This document shows, piece by piece, positions 13,704 to 26,471 of a stretch of DNA of 64,000 bases. Each line of letters opens with the position of its first letter. Within the stretch, counting starts at the first letter, position 1. The DNA is from Globisporangium splendens (Eukaryota > Oomycota > Peronosporomycetes > Pythiales > Pythiaceae), in the NCBI GenBank assembly GCA_006386115.1, contig VFIW01000011.1, positions 310,001 to 374,000 of the forward strand, in the 5' to 3' direction. Both the position numbers and the translations under genes were made by a program. The notes under the pieces are model-generated. The model did no database searches. It had not been told where the DNA came from and was given only the letters and a program-made list of their open reading frames with translations.

Positions 13704-13969
13704 ATACACAAAATGAACAAGGTGAATGGGAAATGAAGGCATCTTGTTTACCGTCATGGTGCCAGAAAACTAAGAGTAACAAAGTGCAAGTAATAAAAGC
13801 GTGAGTATCAGTTCAAATCACCAGCATGCGCTTCGCACAAGTCTTGGACACTTCTGGAAACTTGTGTTCTTGTTATTTGGCAAAGGCTTTTTGTTGGTTG
13901 GCAGCATACATGTGGACCGGTCGATCTCTTCTTCTCTTTGTGTTTGTTCTTTCTTGCTTGGGTACTTTG

Positions 13970-16900
13970 TTAAAGTTGAATGGCGTCAAAAACGTAGGCC
14001 GGGACGTGGCCATCGAGGAAACTGCGCTTGATCTTGGAGCAGCGCGCGAACTCGAGCATGAAGATGAGCGTGTTGACGACGTCGACAGGCAACTCGGTGG
14101 TCACGTTTCCCTTTTGATCCTTTGCGAAAATGTCATTCACCTTCGAACGAACGTATTGCCCCAGGTACGCGAGGAATTTCTCCGTGTACGACGGGTGGAA
14201 TTGCTTAAACACGGTCAAAATACCGAGCAACAACGGTTGACCGTCGATCGGGTTCTTGCCCACGCGGCAGAGTGCACCAAAGTTGCGGTCGTATTGCAGC
14301 TTGGGCATGTACGCGACGACGAAAAGCGTAAAGAGCGCTGCGAGCCCGTCGAGCGGCGCATCGACCGTGATGTAGATCTTCTGGTACGGATCGTTCGCGC
14401 CGATGTTCTCCAAGTACTTGTTGAGCTCGACCAGGATCGGGTTGCTGTCCGAGCCTGGGTACGGTTTGTTCTTTGGATCGCGGTAGTGCGCGCGGATGTC
14501 ATTGAGCAGCGAGTTGTTAAGCGTGTCGAGCGTACACGACAGCAGGTTCGCATCTAAGCGACTGGAAAACGACAATTCGCTCGAGATCTGGCGACGAATG
14601 AGCGCGGCCTGGCCAATGATCAGCACAGCCTTGAGCAACTTGCTCATGATCTTTTCGACCTTTTTCAGCGCAGCATCGTACAGACGGCTCGATTGGTCGG
14701 GAATCTTCCATTCCGGCGCGAGCGCCGCTGACAATTGGTCGAGCAGCGGGTAGTACGGCGTCACGGCCGAGCCCCAGAACTTGACCAGGTTGTTGAGTGT
14801 GTGCACGATGCGGAACGACAGCATGCGGTCGAGGCCAGCGAGACCGAGCAGACCGACACTCTTGTGCAGTACGGAGAACGCACCAATGCCACACACCTCT
14901 TTGCCGTCGTCCGAGAACCATCCAATACATTGCGGCGAGTAGATGGTCGCATGCGGCTCTGTCATAATGAAAAGCGCGTGCATGAGTCGCCCCATGAAAT
15001 TGACGCTCATGTCGCCCGAGGGTGGCTGGAACCGAGGAATCGGGATCGCGCGACTCTGGTACTGCGAGCCGCGGTCGTACACTTTCTTCTTCAGGTACCG
15101 ATTGCACTCTTGCTCGACGTTGTAGTTGATGATCCGCGAGAGCTCTTCGTGCCACATGCGCAGTCCGTAGATGCCAATGTAATCTTGAATATACTCGAAC
15201 GATAACCGGTACGCGTCCAGCGTCGACGCGAGGTTGACAAAGATCTCATTGCACTCTTCCGACGTGTTCTTTTCGAAGATCAGGATGTCGTGGAACGCCA
15301 GCGAGACACGATACACGAGCTCCTTACGGAGACCGTCTTCCAACACTTGTCGCGGATCCACTTCAATGATACCAAGCAGCGTTCGCTTCATCGCCAAGAT
15401 GCCCTCCGTGTACTTCGACACTTCGTTCGTGGCTCTGGCCAGACGGTATCGCTCATTGAGCTGCGCATGATTCTTCAAGAGCGTGTTTTCAAATTTCACG
15501 GGGATCGGCTTCATGTGATCCGTTTGCAGCTTGATGATACCTGCAAGAATGCGGAACACACTCTGCGGGATCACCTCCATCACACGACGCACGTAGTCGA
15601 CGAGCTCACCGGAGTAGTACTCGGCGACAGAGATCACATCTTCCGAGCCACATTGATGAATACGCGTGAGTGGGACGTCAAGAATCGACGCAAGCTTCAA
15701 AAATACGGCACGCAACAAAATCACCGACGACGGATCGTTTTTCACGCGCTGGTGCAGAATCATCATGAAATCGTTGATGATCTCCCACGCGTACGAGAGA
15801 TCCGAGACGTTTTCAATAATGCCCATGACTTCGTCACGAATACGCACTGTGCGTACCATCTCAGTCAGAAACTCGCGCGATTCCTCCAAGTACGCCTTGA
15901 CCTGCAGGTTCGTATCGATTTGGTCAAACTGTTCGACGTGACCCAAAGCTTCAATGAGCCGCTTGATGCGACGCCCGGCCTTCACGTGATCAATGTAGTC
16001 GAGACTGTTAACTTTGTCCGCGAGATCCTTGAACCAACTCATCAAGTCTTCGTTGCGTTCGACACGCGTGAGGGGTTTTTCACCCGAGAAATATTCACTG
16101 AGCTCAACCATGCGCTCCGACGTCTCTTTCATGCACCGCTGCCAGCGCGCTTCCTTGCTCGCGAGCAGCGCGATGAACATTTGCTTGAGCTTCCATTCCA
16201 ACTGCGACACCTTCAGCAGCAGCGTGATCAGTTTGTCTGGGTCCGTGATCTTGTCGAAGATCTCGCGCTGGGCCGTCGAGTTGTCCATCATCGGGATCAC
16301 GGGCTGCATGCGGCTGTGCATCATCGTCCATCGGATCGTGACGTTGGCATGACGAATGCAGTTCAGCAGCGGGTCCAGGTTCTCGAGCACGTACATCTCT
16401 GTGAGCACACCTTCCGTCAAAAAGTAGTTGAGCTCGTCGATCGATTTCTGCGTTTGTTGTACTTTTTTCTTTGTGATGTGTGCAATGTTGGACGGTTCCA
16501 GCGTGTTTGCGAGCGCGAGTCGCGCAGCCGGGTACGCGGCCCATTCGAGCGAGAGATCCGCGACGGCGCCCATGTACGTCGCCAGGATGAAATTGTCATT
16601 AAAATGTCGGTCAACGATCTCACGCATGCTCGATTTCTCATGGATGAGGATATCTGGTGCGAAAAACAGGATCACAAACAACATCGACGCCTGACTCGCA
16701 AGACGCGTGCTGCGGTGGTTGCGGTGAGGGAAGCTCGGCTCTTGCAGGTACACGTCGTCGGACTGCAACTTACCGATCACCATGCTCACGACTTCCTCAG
16801 GCGGTTGGAACCGCTTAAAGTACCGCTCGGGGTACTGTGGCGGCTTTGGTTGCCCCGGTAGGTACCCGGTGACACGGCACAACTTGCACACTTCGTCAAT

Positions 16901-17689
16901 GTTCTCGAGCGCTGACTCGCCCTTGTTTCGGTAGAACGCGATTACCATTTTCTCGCGCGTTGGACCGGGGATCTTGCGGTCGAGCAGCAACAGGATCACG
17001 CCATAGAGGTACAGCGCCTCGCACATGAGCTGCGCGCCGTCCGTGTCGAGAAGGATGTTCGCGAGCGTGTGCTGAATGAAGAACCCTTTCTCGAGGTTGT
17101 CGAGAAACTCGAGGTAATCGCTCACGTACTACATAGGGTAGAGAATAAACCAATTGAGCTGCTCCAGAAACAGAAGAGAATGCAATAGAACTGCGTGCCG
17201 ACTCACCTTGTAGATGCCGTCGAAGAGCTGATAGAAACGATCCAAAATGTCTTCGTGGTTGTCCATAAACTCGTTGTCGACGTCCAGCAATTCCTATGTT
17301 AAAGATATCCACACAAGTTATTAGTTTTAGCATCGACTCAACTACATACGACAGTAAACAATGAACAAACAATCCGCACCGTGTCGCTGTTGACCATGTT
17401 TTCAAAGTCCTCGGGGTTCTTCAGGTACGCAAAGTCGAACAGGATGTTCAGGTACTTGAGCTGCTCGGGGTCTTCCACATGGGACGGACCCATAAACACC
17501 CTATTAAGAAACACACACAAATCGCATTTTGTAACCCCACGGAACACACACACATATATAAACACACTGACACACGTACCCAGGGATGTTGTTGGACAGA
17601 CGCAGCAGCTCAGCGATGATGGCGCTGCCGCGACTCACGAGCCGCAGGAGCGTCTGCCCGCAATCGTTCTCTTCGGCGAGAAACTCCAT
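13970..17689 (-). CDS. WASHC5: Strumpellin, WASH complex subunit 5
   Basis: Four exons on the minus strand (17689-17580, 17500-17380, 17293-17207, 17128-13970) give 1158 aa; human strumpellin has 1159. The N-terminus [19 protein letters not shown] parallels the human start, which fixes the start at 17689 rather than at a non-ATG codon upstream. Further family matches include [16 protein letters not shown] and FVEGVYIQ-type segments, and [13 protein letters not shown]. Strumpellin is the helical scaffold of the WASH complex, which drives Arp2/3 actin assembly on endosomes for cargo sorting. No membrane segment is expected or seen. Introns are 79, 86 and 78 nt. The gene shares a roughly 500-bp divergent upstream region with PTPA. 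Confidence 0.95.
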
Positions 17690-18204
17690 TCGCTCCCACT
17701 CGGCGGTTTGTAGCGTCACGCGCACACGCTCTGTCTCTCCTTAGGGCTTTCTATAGAGATCGATGGTGTCGTGTGCTCCCCCTGCTGTCCTCTTCCCCCC
17801 CACACACAGTGAGAGATAGAGGTAACGAGAGATGGAGAGATAACGAGAGAGAATTCGCTCTCTTGGATGACGCTTTCGTGCTTGAAGATATGCTGAACTC
17901 CAAAAGTGCCGACTCGGCAATTTGCAAGGGACCAACTGCGACATGCATAGCGTAGACCACGCTATATAGAAGATGCACAGGAACGCGTATTCCGAGTACT
18001 GTAAAAGATAATTGCAAATTCCGAAGACAGTTTTTTTGACCTTGTATCTTTGACGGAAACAGTGTTTTGCAGTTTGGTGTTTAGTGACTTTTTAACTTGT
18101 ATTTAGGGGACATTCTCGATGCCACTAACGAGGAAGAGGGGTCACAAAGACAGCGGACGTGAAGAAGAACAAAGAGCTCAATTGAAGATCCAAGAGCGAC
18201 GACC
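17690..18204. other. Divergent intergenic region between WASHC5 and PTPA
   Basis: About 515 bases with start codons pointing outwards on both sides, so it should hold both promoters. It contains a purine-rich GAGAGATAGAG / GAGATAACGAGAGAGAA stretch near 17810-17855 and an AT-rich part near 18000-18110. No gene, RNA or mobile element was seen. Confidence 0.4.
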
Positions 18205-19693
18205 ATGAGCGAGACCGACTACCGCGAGCCCACGCGCGCGATCTTCGCGGAGAGCGACCTGCGCAAGTTCGTCGGCTCCACGGTGCGTCATCTCCGCGCT
18301 CTTCTCTCGCCTTTGCTGTTGCCTGACGCTCGCATTCTCTGCGCCAATGTGTGTCTTTATTTGTTTGTGTGTGCTGACGTGGTTATGTGTGTGTTATGTT
18401 AGGCCCACCAAATGATCCTAGTGTTTGTGAAGCACTTGAACGAGAGCGTGAAAGGGAAAAGCGTCGACAGCGAGTACGAGGTCTCTCCTGTACGTTATAT
18501 TCTTTCTCTGTAGCCTGCTTATAATGCCGGAAGGAACCAAAATATGCACTGACAGACACACACGATGGATGTCCCCCTCTCCTCCTCCTCTATAGAATGT
18601 ACAAATGGCCGTGGACATGATCGCCGAGATCAACAGCTGGGTCGACGAGATCCCTCCGATCCAGCAGCCCATGCGTTTCGGCAACCGCGCGTTCCGAGCT
18701 TTCTACGACCGCGTCGTGACGGTACAAACAACAGCCAATGACCCTGTGGAAACCATAAAATACTAACCTTGCTTGTATTTCCTTGTGTACTTGCACAGCG
18801 ATCAAGCGAGCTGCAGCAACAGCTTCTCCCCGAGAACCTGCACGACGCGATCATTGAGCTCTCGACGTACCTGAATGAGTGTTTCGGCAACCGCGTGCGC
18901 ATCGACTATGGCACGGGTCACGAGACGAGCTTCGTCGTGTGGATGTGCTGTCTGCACAAGATCGGCTTCTTCACGCAGCACGACTTCCCCGCGATGGTGC
19001 TGCAGCTCTTCCGCGCGTATCTCGCGCTCATGCGCCGTCTCCAGAAGCTCTACATGCTCGAACCGGCGGGTTCCCACGGCGTCTGGGGGCTCGACGACTA
19101 CCACTGCCTCCCGTTTTACTTTGGCGCCGCACAACTTATTGGTGTGCTGCCCTGCTTCAGTGCGGATTATGCCTGTGTTGTGTCTAACTGAAGCCTTGTT
19201 TGGTTGTTTGTATTTATTAGGACAAACGCAGATTTTGCCCGAGTCGATCCACGATGACACGGTCCTGGATGCCCACTGCGCGAACTACTTGTACCTGGAT
19301 GCGATCAAGTTTATCAAGGAGGTCAAGTCCGGGTCGCCGTTCGCTGAGACGTCGCCGATGCTCAACGACATCAGCGCGCTGCCGTCCTGGGAGAAGATCA
19401 ACGGCGGGATGCTCAAGCTGTACGAGGGCGAGGTGCTCAAGAAGCTGCCGGTGATCCAGCACCTCTGCTTCGGCTCGCTCTTCCCGTGCACGTGGACGCC
19501 GAGCCACTCGGCCACCGACGGCAGCGTGTACACGCCCGTGAGCATGCACCCGGGCACGGCGGTGCACGCGCCGAACTTCGACCTCGCCGGCGCGACGGCC
19601 AAGGCGCCATGGGTCGCCGTTGAAGACCTCGCTGCAGTGCGCGATACACAGATGTCGCCCATCCCAAAGAACACCAAGCGTCCAGCGACCTAG
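18205..19693 (+). CDS. PTPA: PTPA, serine/threonine phosphatase 2A activator (peptidyl-prolyl isomerase)
   Basis: Five exons (18205-18282, 18403-18489, 18596-18721, 18799-19141, 19221-19693) join to 368 aa, close to the usual PTPA length. The family hallmark YGTGHE is at residues 134-139, inside the stretch RIDYGTGHETSF. Other conserved parts are MRFGNRAFRAFYDR, WGLDDYHCLPFYFGAAQLIG and ILPESIHDD. PTPA activates PP2A by helping metal loading of the catalytic subunit and shows prolyl isomerase activity in vitro. It is cytosolic/nuclear, and no signal peptide is visible. The C-terminal tail after the conserved core is short and Thr/Pro-rich. Introns are 77-120 nt. Confidence 0.95.
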
Positions 19694-22600
19694 TGGCTGG
19701 GTCGATCGCCCCCAGCGTGTTTGTTCGACAAGGTGCGCGTGCAAGCGTTTGTTTGTGGATGTGGGAGTGCGTGGTTTTGCTCTGTGCCATTTAGGGCAAC
19801 TGCAACAGCAGAACGAGAGTGCAAGTGCAAGGTGCTGACTGCAGTACAAGGCGCACAAATTTCGCAAATGGCAGCCGTTTCTTTTCTGTTTTTCCTGTCT
19901 TGTGCTGGTTGTGTGTTTGTATGTTGTGTGCTTTGCTTGCGTGTGGAACTGATTTGGTGCGCGTCATCCGCTTGCCGGGGAAGGTTCGCGTCGAGTGCAG
20001 CGAAGCAAGTGTTGTTTGCAAGGGCTCTGGGCGAACATTCGCGTCCTCCGACATGTCACCAGTGCGTTTGCTGGTCGCGCCAACCGAATCTTGTGCAGAA
20101 GAGTGTCCAATTACCACAAGAGTGAGTGAAGGTCGAGCGTTTGATGGACATGCCTGGCTTTGTCCTGCGTGCCGGTGGCAGTTGGTGCTTTCCGGTGTGC
20201 GGCTTTGCCTTTTTGGTTGGCTGGCGCGCGAGCACGGAAGAAGCCACTTGAGAGAGAGAAAGGTCAGCGAACGCGCAGTCAAACGAGCGAGGGTGGGAGA
20301 GCATGGATGGACCAGGAGCCATCAGCACAGAAACGAGAGCGTGGCGGACTTGTTTGCAAACTGTTCGTAAACAGATCGATTGCAGCTGCTGTATCGACTA
20401 TCGGCTATTGCGCCTGTTAACGAACCGATCCTGTTCATTCGCGGTGACGTGTGCCGCATACAACACAACAGAGAAAGAGCGCATCGACCAATCAAAGGAA
20501 GAAAACACGCAGCGGAAGAACAGATCGACACAAGCAAGAGCAAGAAGAGCTCACTTGTGTGGGAAGCATTTTTTCAGCAGCAAGCAAGGCAAGCGCGTCT
20601 TTTGCGATATCATTCTCTGCGAGCCGTTGAGCGTCAGTGACAACCGTCAGAGCAAAAACCAAGAACAAATCACACACGCGGTGGCGCCATTTCCTTCTGC
20701 ACATTTCCCACGACAGGAATGCAAAACGCTGCAAGATTCGCAAGCGAGCGAAAGACGCAAGAGCACATGCGAGAGCGAGAACCACACACACGCACACTGG
20801 GATGAAATGGCAAGAAAAGCTCAGCAGCTCCTTGAACACGGCCAGCGAGCTGACTACTTGCACTTGGACGTTACACTTGCAACGCGGTTACTAGCGTCAC
20901 GCTTGTCGCCTTTGCTTTCCGCAACTGTTCCCACCGGATCAATCCATCTCCCCACACACAAACCATCTCCAAATCTCCATCCGTCGTCCTTACGCTCGAT
21001 GCGTCATCGAAGCCAGATGCACGAAATGGAGAAATTTTCGAACATTAGACCTGGATCTCTTGTCGTCCAACCGACGCATGTCCCCCCATACTGTATGCAG
21101 CCTTTGAATCCAGCCACCACCGTCACTCGCCACGTACCATCCAATCAACGCGATCCTGAAGGGACAAACCTGCTGACGTTGCCACGAACCCACTTTCTCA
21201 CATCTCTGTCCTGTGACACTTGATGCCTGACAGGTTTTATATCCCTATAAATATTATACATTACCACGCCATTACCCTCACGATGCGAACGAGGCAAAAG
21301 TCAAAGCATCTAGAATGTTCACTTGTTCTGATGCTTGCTCGCTTCATTTGCCATTCACTTCGACCATTTTAAAACGTGCTGTTGTGGTTTCGGAAATCGA
21401 TAAATAAGACCAAGTTGAAGCTCCAACCCGCGCTCCGTTGAGCTGTTTCCTGCCACGATGCATGCAAACAAAAGGTAGGCGCGCAGCCAATAGCGAACAG
21501 CTCCCATTAAACACACACAGAAGGGGTGGAGGATCGCAAGTTGAGGTTGTTATTTTACTGCGACAGCGAGCCATGATTTGAGAACCCCAGTTTGCTGAGA
21601 TGCGTTTTACAACAGGCATTTTTTTATTATCGCATTTCGCTCAGACGGGCTCTATCATTAAACCCCAAAAGCTGTTTCAGCGCTGCATCTCCTCCTGCAG
21701 CAAGATAAGCTGAAAAATACCGCTGCAAGTTTGAAACAGCAGCAGCGACGTCACGTCTTAAGAAGATGTGGCTTCACCGCACATAGAGAGTGCAAAGGAG
21801 CGCCAAAGGCAATTGACGAAATCAGACGTTTTGGGTCCACAGTCCACCCTTCACTCGGAAATAGTCGGCCATGTCGCTGATCTCCGCTCTCCCCAGCATC
21901 GCCAGCCACGAGCGGAGCCGAGGCACTTTGGCAGGTTGTGTGTTCCGGTGCCGGTGTGTTGAGTCTGTCGGTGAGCGCAGTCTCTGGTTCCTTGTCAAAA
22001 TAGCCATTCCTTCGAGACCTGATCTTTTCGTTCGGTCATCAAGTTTTCGGGTTCTGTGAAGAGGGGTAGGGTGGTATGAAAATTACGGCGAATTTTTGTC
22101 AGCACCGAGTCGTTTTCATTCGTAAGAAACGCGAGAAGATTTCCGTGTGGAGCGGTTATTTTTATGGCACGTGGTCAGGAATGCACTGGCTTCTGTCCAA
22201 TCATTCTGACCCATCTGAGTCGCTCTGATAGGGGGAGCAGAGCCCAAACGTATGGCTGCTGTCGTCCACTGGTGGCAAAGCTGAACCAACCAAATGTGAA
22301 ACGACTGGTGGTGTACCTACTTTAATACCAGCCACTGTATAACCCAGAAGAGTCGAGTCGCAGCCTGCGATGGGGAATGTACGTATCGCGTCAAAAAAGC
22401 AAGTTAAAGAGAGAGAGAGAGAAAAACAGACAGATAAAAACGCGACCACAGACTGAAACTCGGCGCTGACTATTCGTCTTCTAACATGTCGTCGAAACGT
22501 TCCCACATCTTCAGCATTCTGCGCGAAAAGACTCGCAAGTACGTTGACACGCATGGGGTTGCATTTGGGGCTCGAGCCAAGAAATGCAACTGGCAAGTGC

Positions 22601-23342
22601 TGTTTGCTGCAGTCACAGACAGAACAGACAGAAGAAACAGAGAGGGAGCAAGCAAGAGGTGGAGAACCACTCGCGAGATTCCGTTGCCGTCCTTCATTCT
22701 GCAGCTCGCAGCTGGTGGCGGTTTGACTTTGGCTTTTCTCTTCGCAGTGCGAGGGGGATGAACCCGAAGAGCAATGGCAGAGAAGGGACGCGACATCCTG
22801 AAAAGGTCGCGCCACCGCCAAAAGCACTGGCGTGGGTTGATTTGCTGCTGGTGATGCCACTGCCTTTGCAGATTCACAAAGAGACAACTTTGACGTCCGA
22901 TCCACCCTACCCCTCTGACCATCACGGCCCTAGCCCTGCGCCACGAAACAGGTGAGAAAATATCAAGAGAGGACCAGCACTCTCGCTTTCTCATGTCAAA
23001 AATGAGAAAACCAGCACAAGATGGCTGCGTAACTTTTGGATAGTTTTCGACGTATCTTTCGCGCGTAAGTTACTTGTAGTTTTCGTGGCTGAAAAGCGTC
23101 GCTCGCGTCCTCTCTCCCCTCTCTCTTCTCCTCGCCTCTCGCTCTGCTTGCGCTGACTGACGCAGGCAGCATGTGTGGCTCGTGTGCACTCGCTTGAGTG
23201 GTGGGCGACGGCGCGCACGCCGCTGCATGAGGGGATCATTTTGGAATTTCCCAAGTTCCGAAGCAAGAGCCCGCCCGCAGCCTCACCGTGTGTGTCCTTC
23301 GAAGGTTAGAAAGCACCACTTCCGCTCCCGCACTCTAGAATC
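19694..23342. other. 3.6-kb gene-free stretch between PTPA and eEF3
   Basis: This is the longest gap in the window. It contains several chance open frames (the longest forward one is at 20303-21223) with Arg/His/Ser/Cys-rich, non-conserved translations and no plausible splice structure. Simple sequence occurs near 22405-22425 (GA repeats), and a pyrimidine tract lies near 23105-23150. No tRNA, rRNA or transposon protein was recognised. The last part is the eEF3 promoter. A non-coding RNA or a very diverged gene cannot be excluded. Confidence 0.4.
23236..23251 (+). promoter_or_regulatory. Inr+FPR-type core promoter of the eEF3 gene
   Basis: The sequence TCATTTTGGAATTTCC fits the oomycete initiator (TCAYTYY) followed by the flanking promoter region (MWTTTNC), with one extra base between them. 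It lies 92 bases upstream of the ATG, a normal leader length. The same 16-base layout recurs upstream of the AKR genes in this window, which supports the call. Confidence 0.6.
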
Positions 23343-26300
23343 ATGGCTCCATACTCCCCTGTCGAAGGTATCAGCAAGCTCGCGATCGACAAGAGCAAGC
23401 ACTTCACGGAGGCTCTGAAGCAAGCCGCCAAGGTGACGGAGACCGAGGAGCAGAAGGTCGCGGCCGAGAAGATCTCGGAGTTGGTCAGCTCGGATGAGTC
23501 GATCAACTTGGGTGTTGTGTCGAAGGAGCTGCACGAGTTGCTCGTCGGCGCCGAGGCCGATGGTCGCATCGTGGCGTGCTACGTCATCGATGACTTGATG
23601 CAAAAGTACGCTGAGCGTCTCGAAGCGTACATTGCGCCTCTCTTGATCGACCTGCTCGACTTGTTTGCCGACAAGAAGCCAAGTGTGCGTCCAGTCGCCG
23701 AGGAAGCCGCGTTGACGATCATCTCGTCTGTGAACAAGAACTACGCGATCCGCGTGATCCCGATGCTGTTCCAGGGTTTGGAGCGTGCTAAGAAGTGGCA
23801 GACGAAGAAGATCTCGCTGGACTTGGTTGCGGAGCTCTCTACGGTTGCGCCATACCAGGTGGGTCGGTGTCTTCCCGACATCATCCCAGTGATCACGGAC
23901 TGCATGTGGGACACTCGCAAGGAGGTGAAGGAAGCCGCGAAGGCGACCTTGATCAAGGTGTGCCACGTGGTGGGTAACGGCGATATTGAGCCGTTCATCC
24001 CAGCGTTGATCTCGTGCATGGCCAACCCAACGGAAGTCGCGGAGTGCACGCACAAGCTCGCGTCGACGACGTTCGTGAAGACTGTCGAGGCCCCGGCTCT
24101 TGCTATCATGGAACCTTTGCTCCAACGTGCCCTTAAGGAAGGGAAGACGGCTGTGAAGCGTCAAGCCGCCGTCATCATTGACAACATGTGTAAGCTGATG
24201 GACGATCCTGCTGAAGCCCAGTTGTTCATGCCAAAGCTTCTCCCAGGTCTGAAGAAGATCATTGACACGGTCGCTGACCCAGAATGCCGTGACGTTGCTA
24301 CCCGCGCGCACAACACCTTGTTCATTGCTGGTGGTTCCGTCGAAGTGTCGGAAGACGAGTTGAAGGTCGACTATGACAACATTTTGAAGATTGTGAAGAA
24401 GTCTGTCGAGGAAGACGGCGCCGCGAAGAAGGCCGATATCGACCAGTTCGTGCTTGAGTACGTTGCCGGTATCTGTTTCTTCCTTGTTGTTGCTCGCAGC
24501 TTCAACCAGACGACGTTCAACCAGCAGGTGTCTGCTTACTTCAAGCAGTTCATGAAGGGTGACTCGTGGAAGCCAGTTGCCGTTGTGATCCGTGACCGTT
24601 GTTTCAAGGAGAACAAGGCCATCATCATCGAAGATGTTGACTGCGATGAAGGCAAGCCAGATCTTTGCAACTGTGAGTTTTCGCTCGCTTACGGTGGTAT
24701 GATTTTGTTGAACAACGCGCGTCTTCGTTTGAAGCGTGGACACCGTTACGGTCTGTGTGGTCCAAACGGTTGTGGTAAGTCGACCTTGATGCGCGCCATC
24801 TCGAACGGTCAGCTTGAAGGTTTCCCAAAGAAGGATGAGCTGAAGACCATTTTCGTGGAGCACAACCTTCAGGCTGAAGAAGCCGATCTGTCGGTCGTTG
24901 ACTTTATCTGCTTGGATGAGGAGCTGAAGAATTCTCCACGCCAGGAGATTGTCGACACTCTTGCGAGCGTGGGTTTCACTGCTGAGATGCAAGCTCAGGC
25001 TGTGGGTTCGCTTTCGGGTGGTTGGAAGATGAAGCTCGAATTGGCTCGTGCTATGTTGCAGAAGGCTGATATCTTGCTGCTCGATGAGCCAACGAACCAC
25101 TTGGACGTGAAGAACGTTGCGTGGTTGGAGGACTACCTGAACTCTCTCCAGGACAAGGGTGTGACGTCGATCATGGTGTCGCACGACTCTGGTTTCTTGG
25201 ACAACGTGTGCACGAACATTATCCACTACGAGAACCGTAAGTTGAAGATCTACAAGGGTAACCTGTCGAAGTTCGTGGAGGCGAAGCCCGAGGCGAAGGC
25301 GTACTACGAGTTGGAAGCTGCGACGTTCAAGTTCACGTTCCCTGAGCCAGGTTTCCTTGCCGATATCAAGAACAAGGGTAAGCCGATCATTCGTTTGACG
25401 AACTGCTCGTACACGTACCCTGGTCGCCCGAAGCCATCGATCAACAACATTTCTGTGACGTGTGCGCTTTCTTCGCGTATTGCCGTGCTGGGACCAAACG
25501 GTGCCGGTAAGTCGACGTTGATCAAGATGTTGACTGGTGAAGTTGAGCCAAGCAGCGGTACGGTGTGGAAGCACCCTTCGATGCGTTTCGCGTACGTCGC
25601 CCAGCACGCGTTCCACCACATTGAAGAGCACTTGGACATTACTGCGAACCAGTACATCCAGTGGCGTTTCCAGTCTGGTGAAGACAAGGAGTTGCTTGCG
25701 AAGGAGACGCGTAAGTTGTCTGCTGAAGAGAAGCTCCACTTCAAGAAGCCAGTGAACTGGGAAGGCGAGAAGCGTGTGATGGAAGAGATCGTGTCGCGTC
25801 GTAAGTTCAAGAAGTCGTTCGAGTACGAGGTCAAGTGGGAGAAGTGCTCTGTTGAGGATAACGCTTGGATCCCTCGTGAGAAGCTGGAGAAGTGGGGCTG
25901 GGAGAAGCTTCTCCAGATCGCGGATGACCGTGAAGCGGCTCGTGCCAACTTGCAGGCTCGTCCAGTGACTGCGCTGGCGGTGCAGAAGCACTTGGACAAC
26001 TTTGGTTTGGGTGCTGAGTTCGCGACCCACTCGCGCATGCGTGGTCTTTCGGGTGGCCAGAAGGTGAAGGTGGTGTTGGGTGCTGCCATGTGGCTGAACC
26101 CTCACATCCTTGTGCTCGATGAGCCAACGAACTACTTGGATCGCGATTCGCTCGGTGCGCTTGCCGCCGCCATCAACGAGTTCAACGGTGGTGTGGTCAT
26201 GATTACTCACCACAACGAGTTCTCGTCGGCGTTGTGCCAGGAGACGTGGCACGTGGAGAACGGTTTCATGCGCATTGAAGGGCAGCAGGCGGAAGACAAG

Positions 26301-26471
26301 ACCAAGATCGAGCAGAAGGACGAGGAAGAAGTCACGGACGCGTTCGGTAACGTGACGAAGACCAAGATCAAGCGAAAGCTCACCCGTAAGGAGATCAAGG
26401 CCAAGCAAAAAGCCAAGAAGGAAGCTGAGGCTCGTGGTGAATACTGGAGCGACAGTGACGACGAGGAATAG
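23343..26471 (+). CDS. EEF3: Elongation factor 3 (eEF3), ribosome-associated ABCF ATPase
   Basis: A single uninterrupted exon of 1042 aa, the normal size for eEF3. Residues 1 to about 320 are HEAT-like repeats. ABC domain 1 has Walker A GPNGCGKST near 472, signature LSGGW near 557 and Walker B ILLLDEPTNHLD near 578. ABC domain 2 has LGPNGAGKST near 716, LSGGQ near 901 and LVLDEPTNYLD near 922. A chromodomain-like insertion lies at about 806-860, between the Walker A and signature motifs of domain 2, as in yeast eEF3. The C-terminus is a Lys/Glu-rich tail. The protein uses ATP to promote release of E-site tRNA during elongation and was once thought fungus-specific. Codon use is strongly biased (GGT, TTG, AAG, CGT), as expected for very high expression. 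That bias also leaves the opposite strand open over the whole gene. Confidence 0.97.
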   Translation: MAPYSPVEGISKLAIDKSKHFTEALKQAAKVTETEEQKVAAEKISELVSSDESINLGVVSKELHELLVGAEADGRIVACYVIDDLMQKYAERLEAYIAPLLIDLLDLFADKKPSVRPVAEEAALTIISSVNKNYAIRVIPMLFQGLERAKKWQTKKISLDLVAELSTVAPYQVGRCLPDIIPVITDCMWDTRKEVKEAAKATLIKVCHVVGNGDIEPFIPALISCMANPTEVAECTHKLASTTFVKTVEAPALAIMEPLLQRALKEGKTAVKRQAAVIIDNMCKLMDDPAEAQLFMPKLLPGLKKIIDTVADPECRDVATRAHNTLFIAGGSVEVSEDELKVDYDNILKIVKKSVEEDGAAKKADIDQFVLEYVAGICFFLVVARSFNQTTFNQQVSAYFKQFMKGDSWKPVAVVIRDRCFKENKAIIIEDVDCDEGKPDLCNCEFSLAYGGMILLNNARLRLKRGHRYGLCGPNGCGKSTLMRAISNGQLEGFPKKDELKTIFVEHNLQAEEADLSVVDFICLDEELKNSPRQEIVDTLASVGFTAEMQAQAVGSLSGGWKMKLELARAMLQKADILLLDEPTNHLDVKNVAWLEDYLNSLQDKGVTSIMVSHDSGFLDNVCTNIIHYENRKLKIYKGNLSKFVEAKPEAKAYYELEAATFKFTFPEPGFLADIKNKGKPIIRLTNCSYTYPGRPKPSINNISVTCALSSRIAVLGPNGAGKSTLIKMLTGEVEPSSGTVWKHPSMRFAYVAQHAFHHIEEHLDITANQYIQWRFQSGEDKELLAKETRKLSAEEKLHFKKPVNWEGEKRVMEEIVSRRKFKKSFEYEVKWEKCSVEDNAWIPREKLEKWGWEKLLQIADDREAARANLQARPVTALAVQKHLDNFGLGAEFATHSRMRGLSGGQKVKVVLGAAMWLNPHILVLDEPTNYLDRDSLGALAAAINEFNGGVVMITHHNEFSSALCQETWHVENGFMRIEGQQAEDKTKIEQKDEEEVTDAFGNVTKTKIKRKLTRKEIKAKQKAKKEAEARGEYWSDSDDEE

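Noticed and set aside
20303..21223. Forward open frame of 306 codons in the gap before eEF3
   Set aside because: Composition (Thr/His/Arg/Ser/Gln) is unlike a conserved protein and there is no domain, codon bias or splice support.
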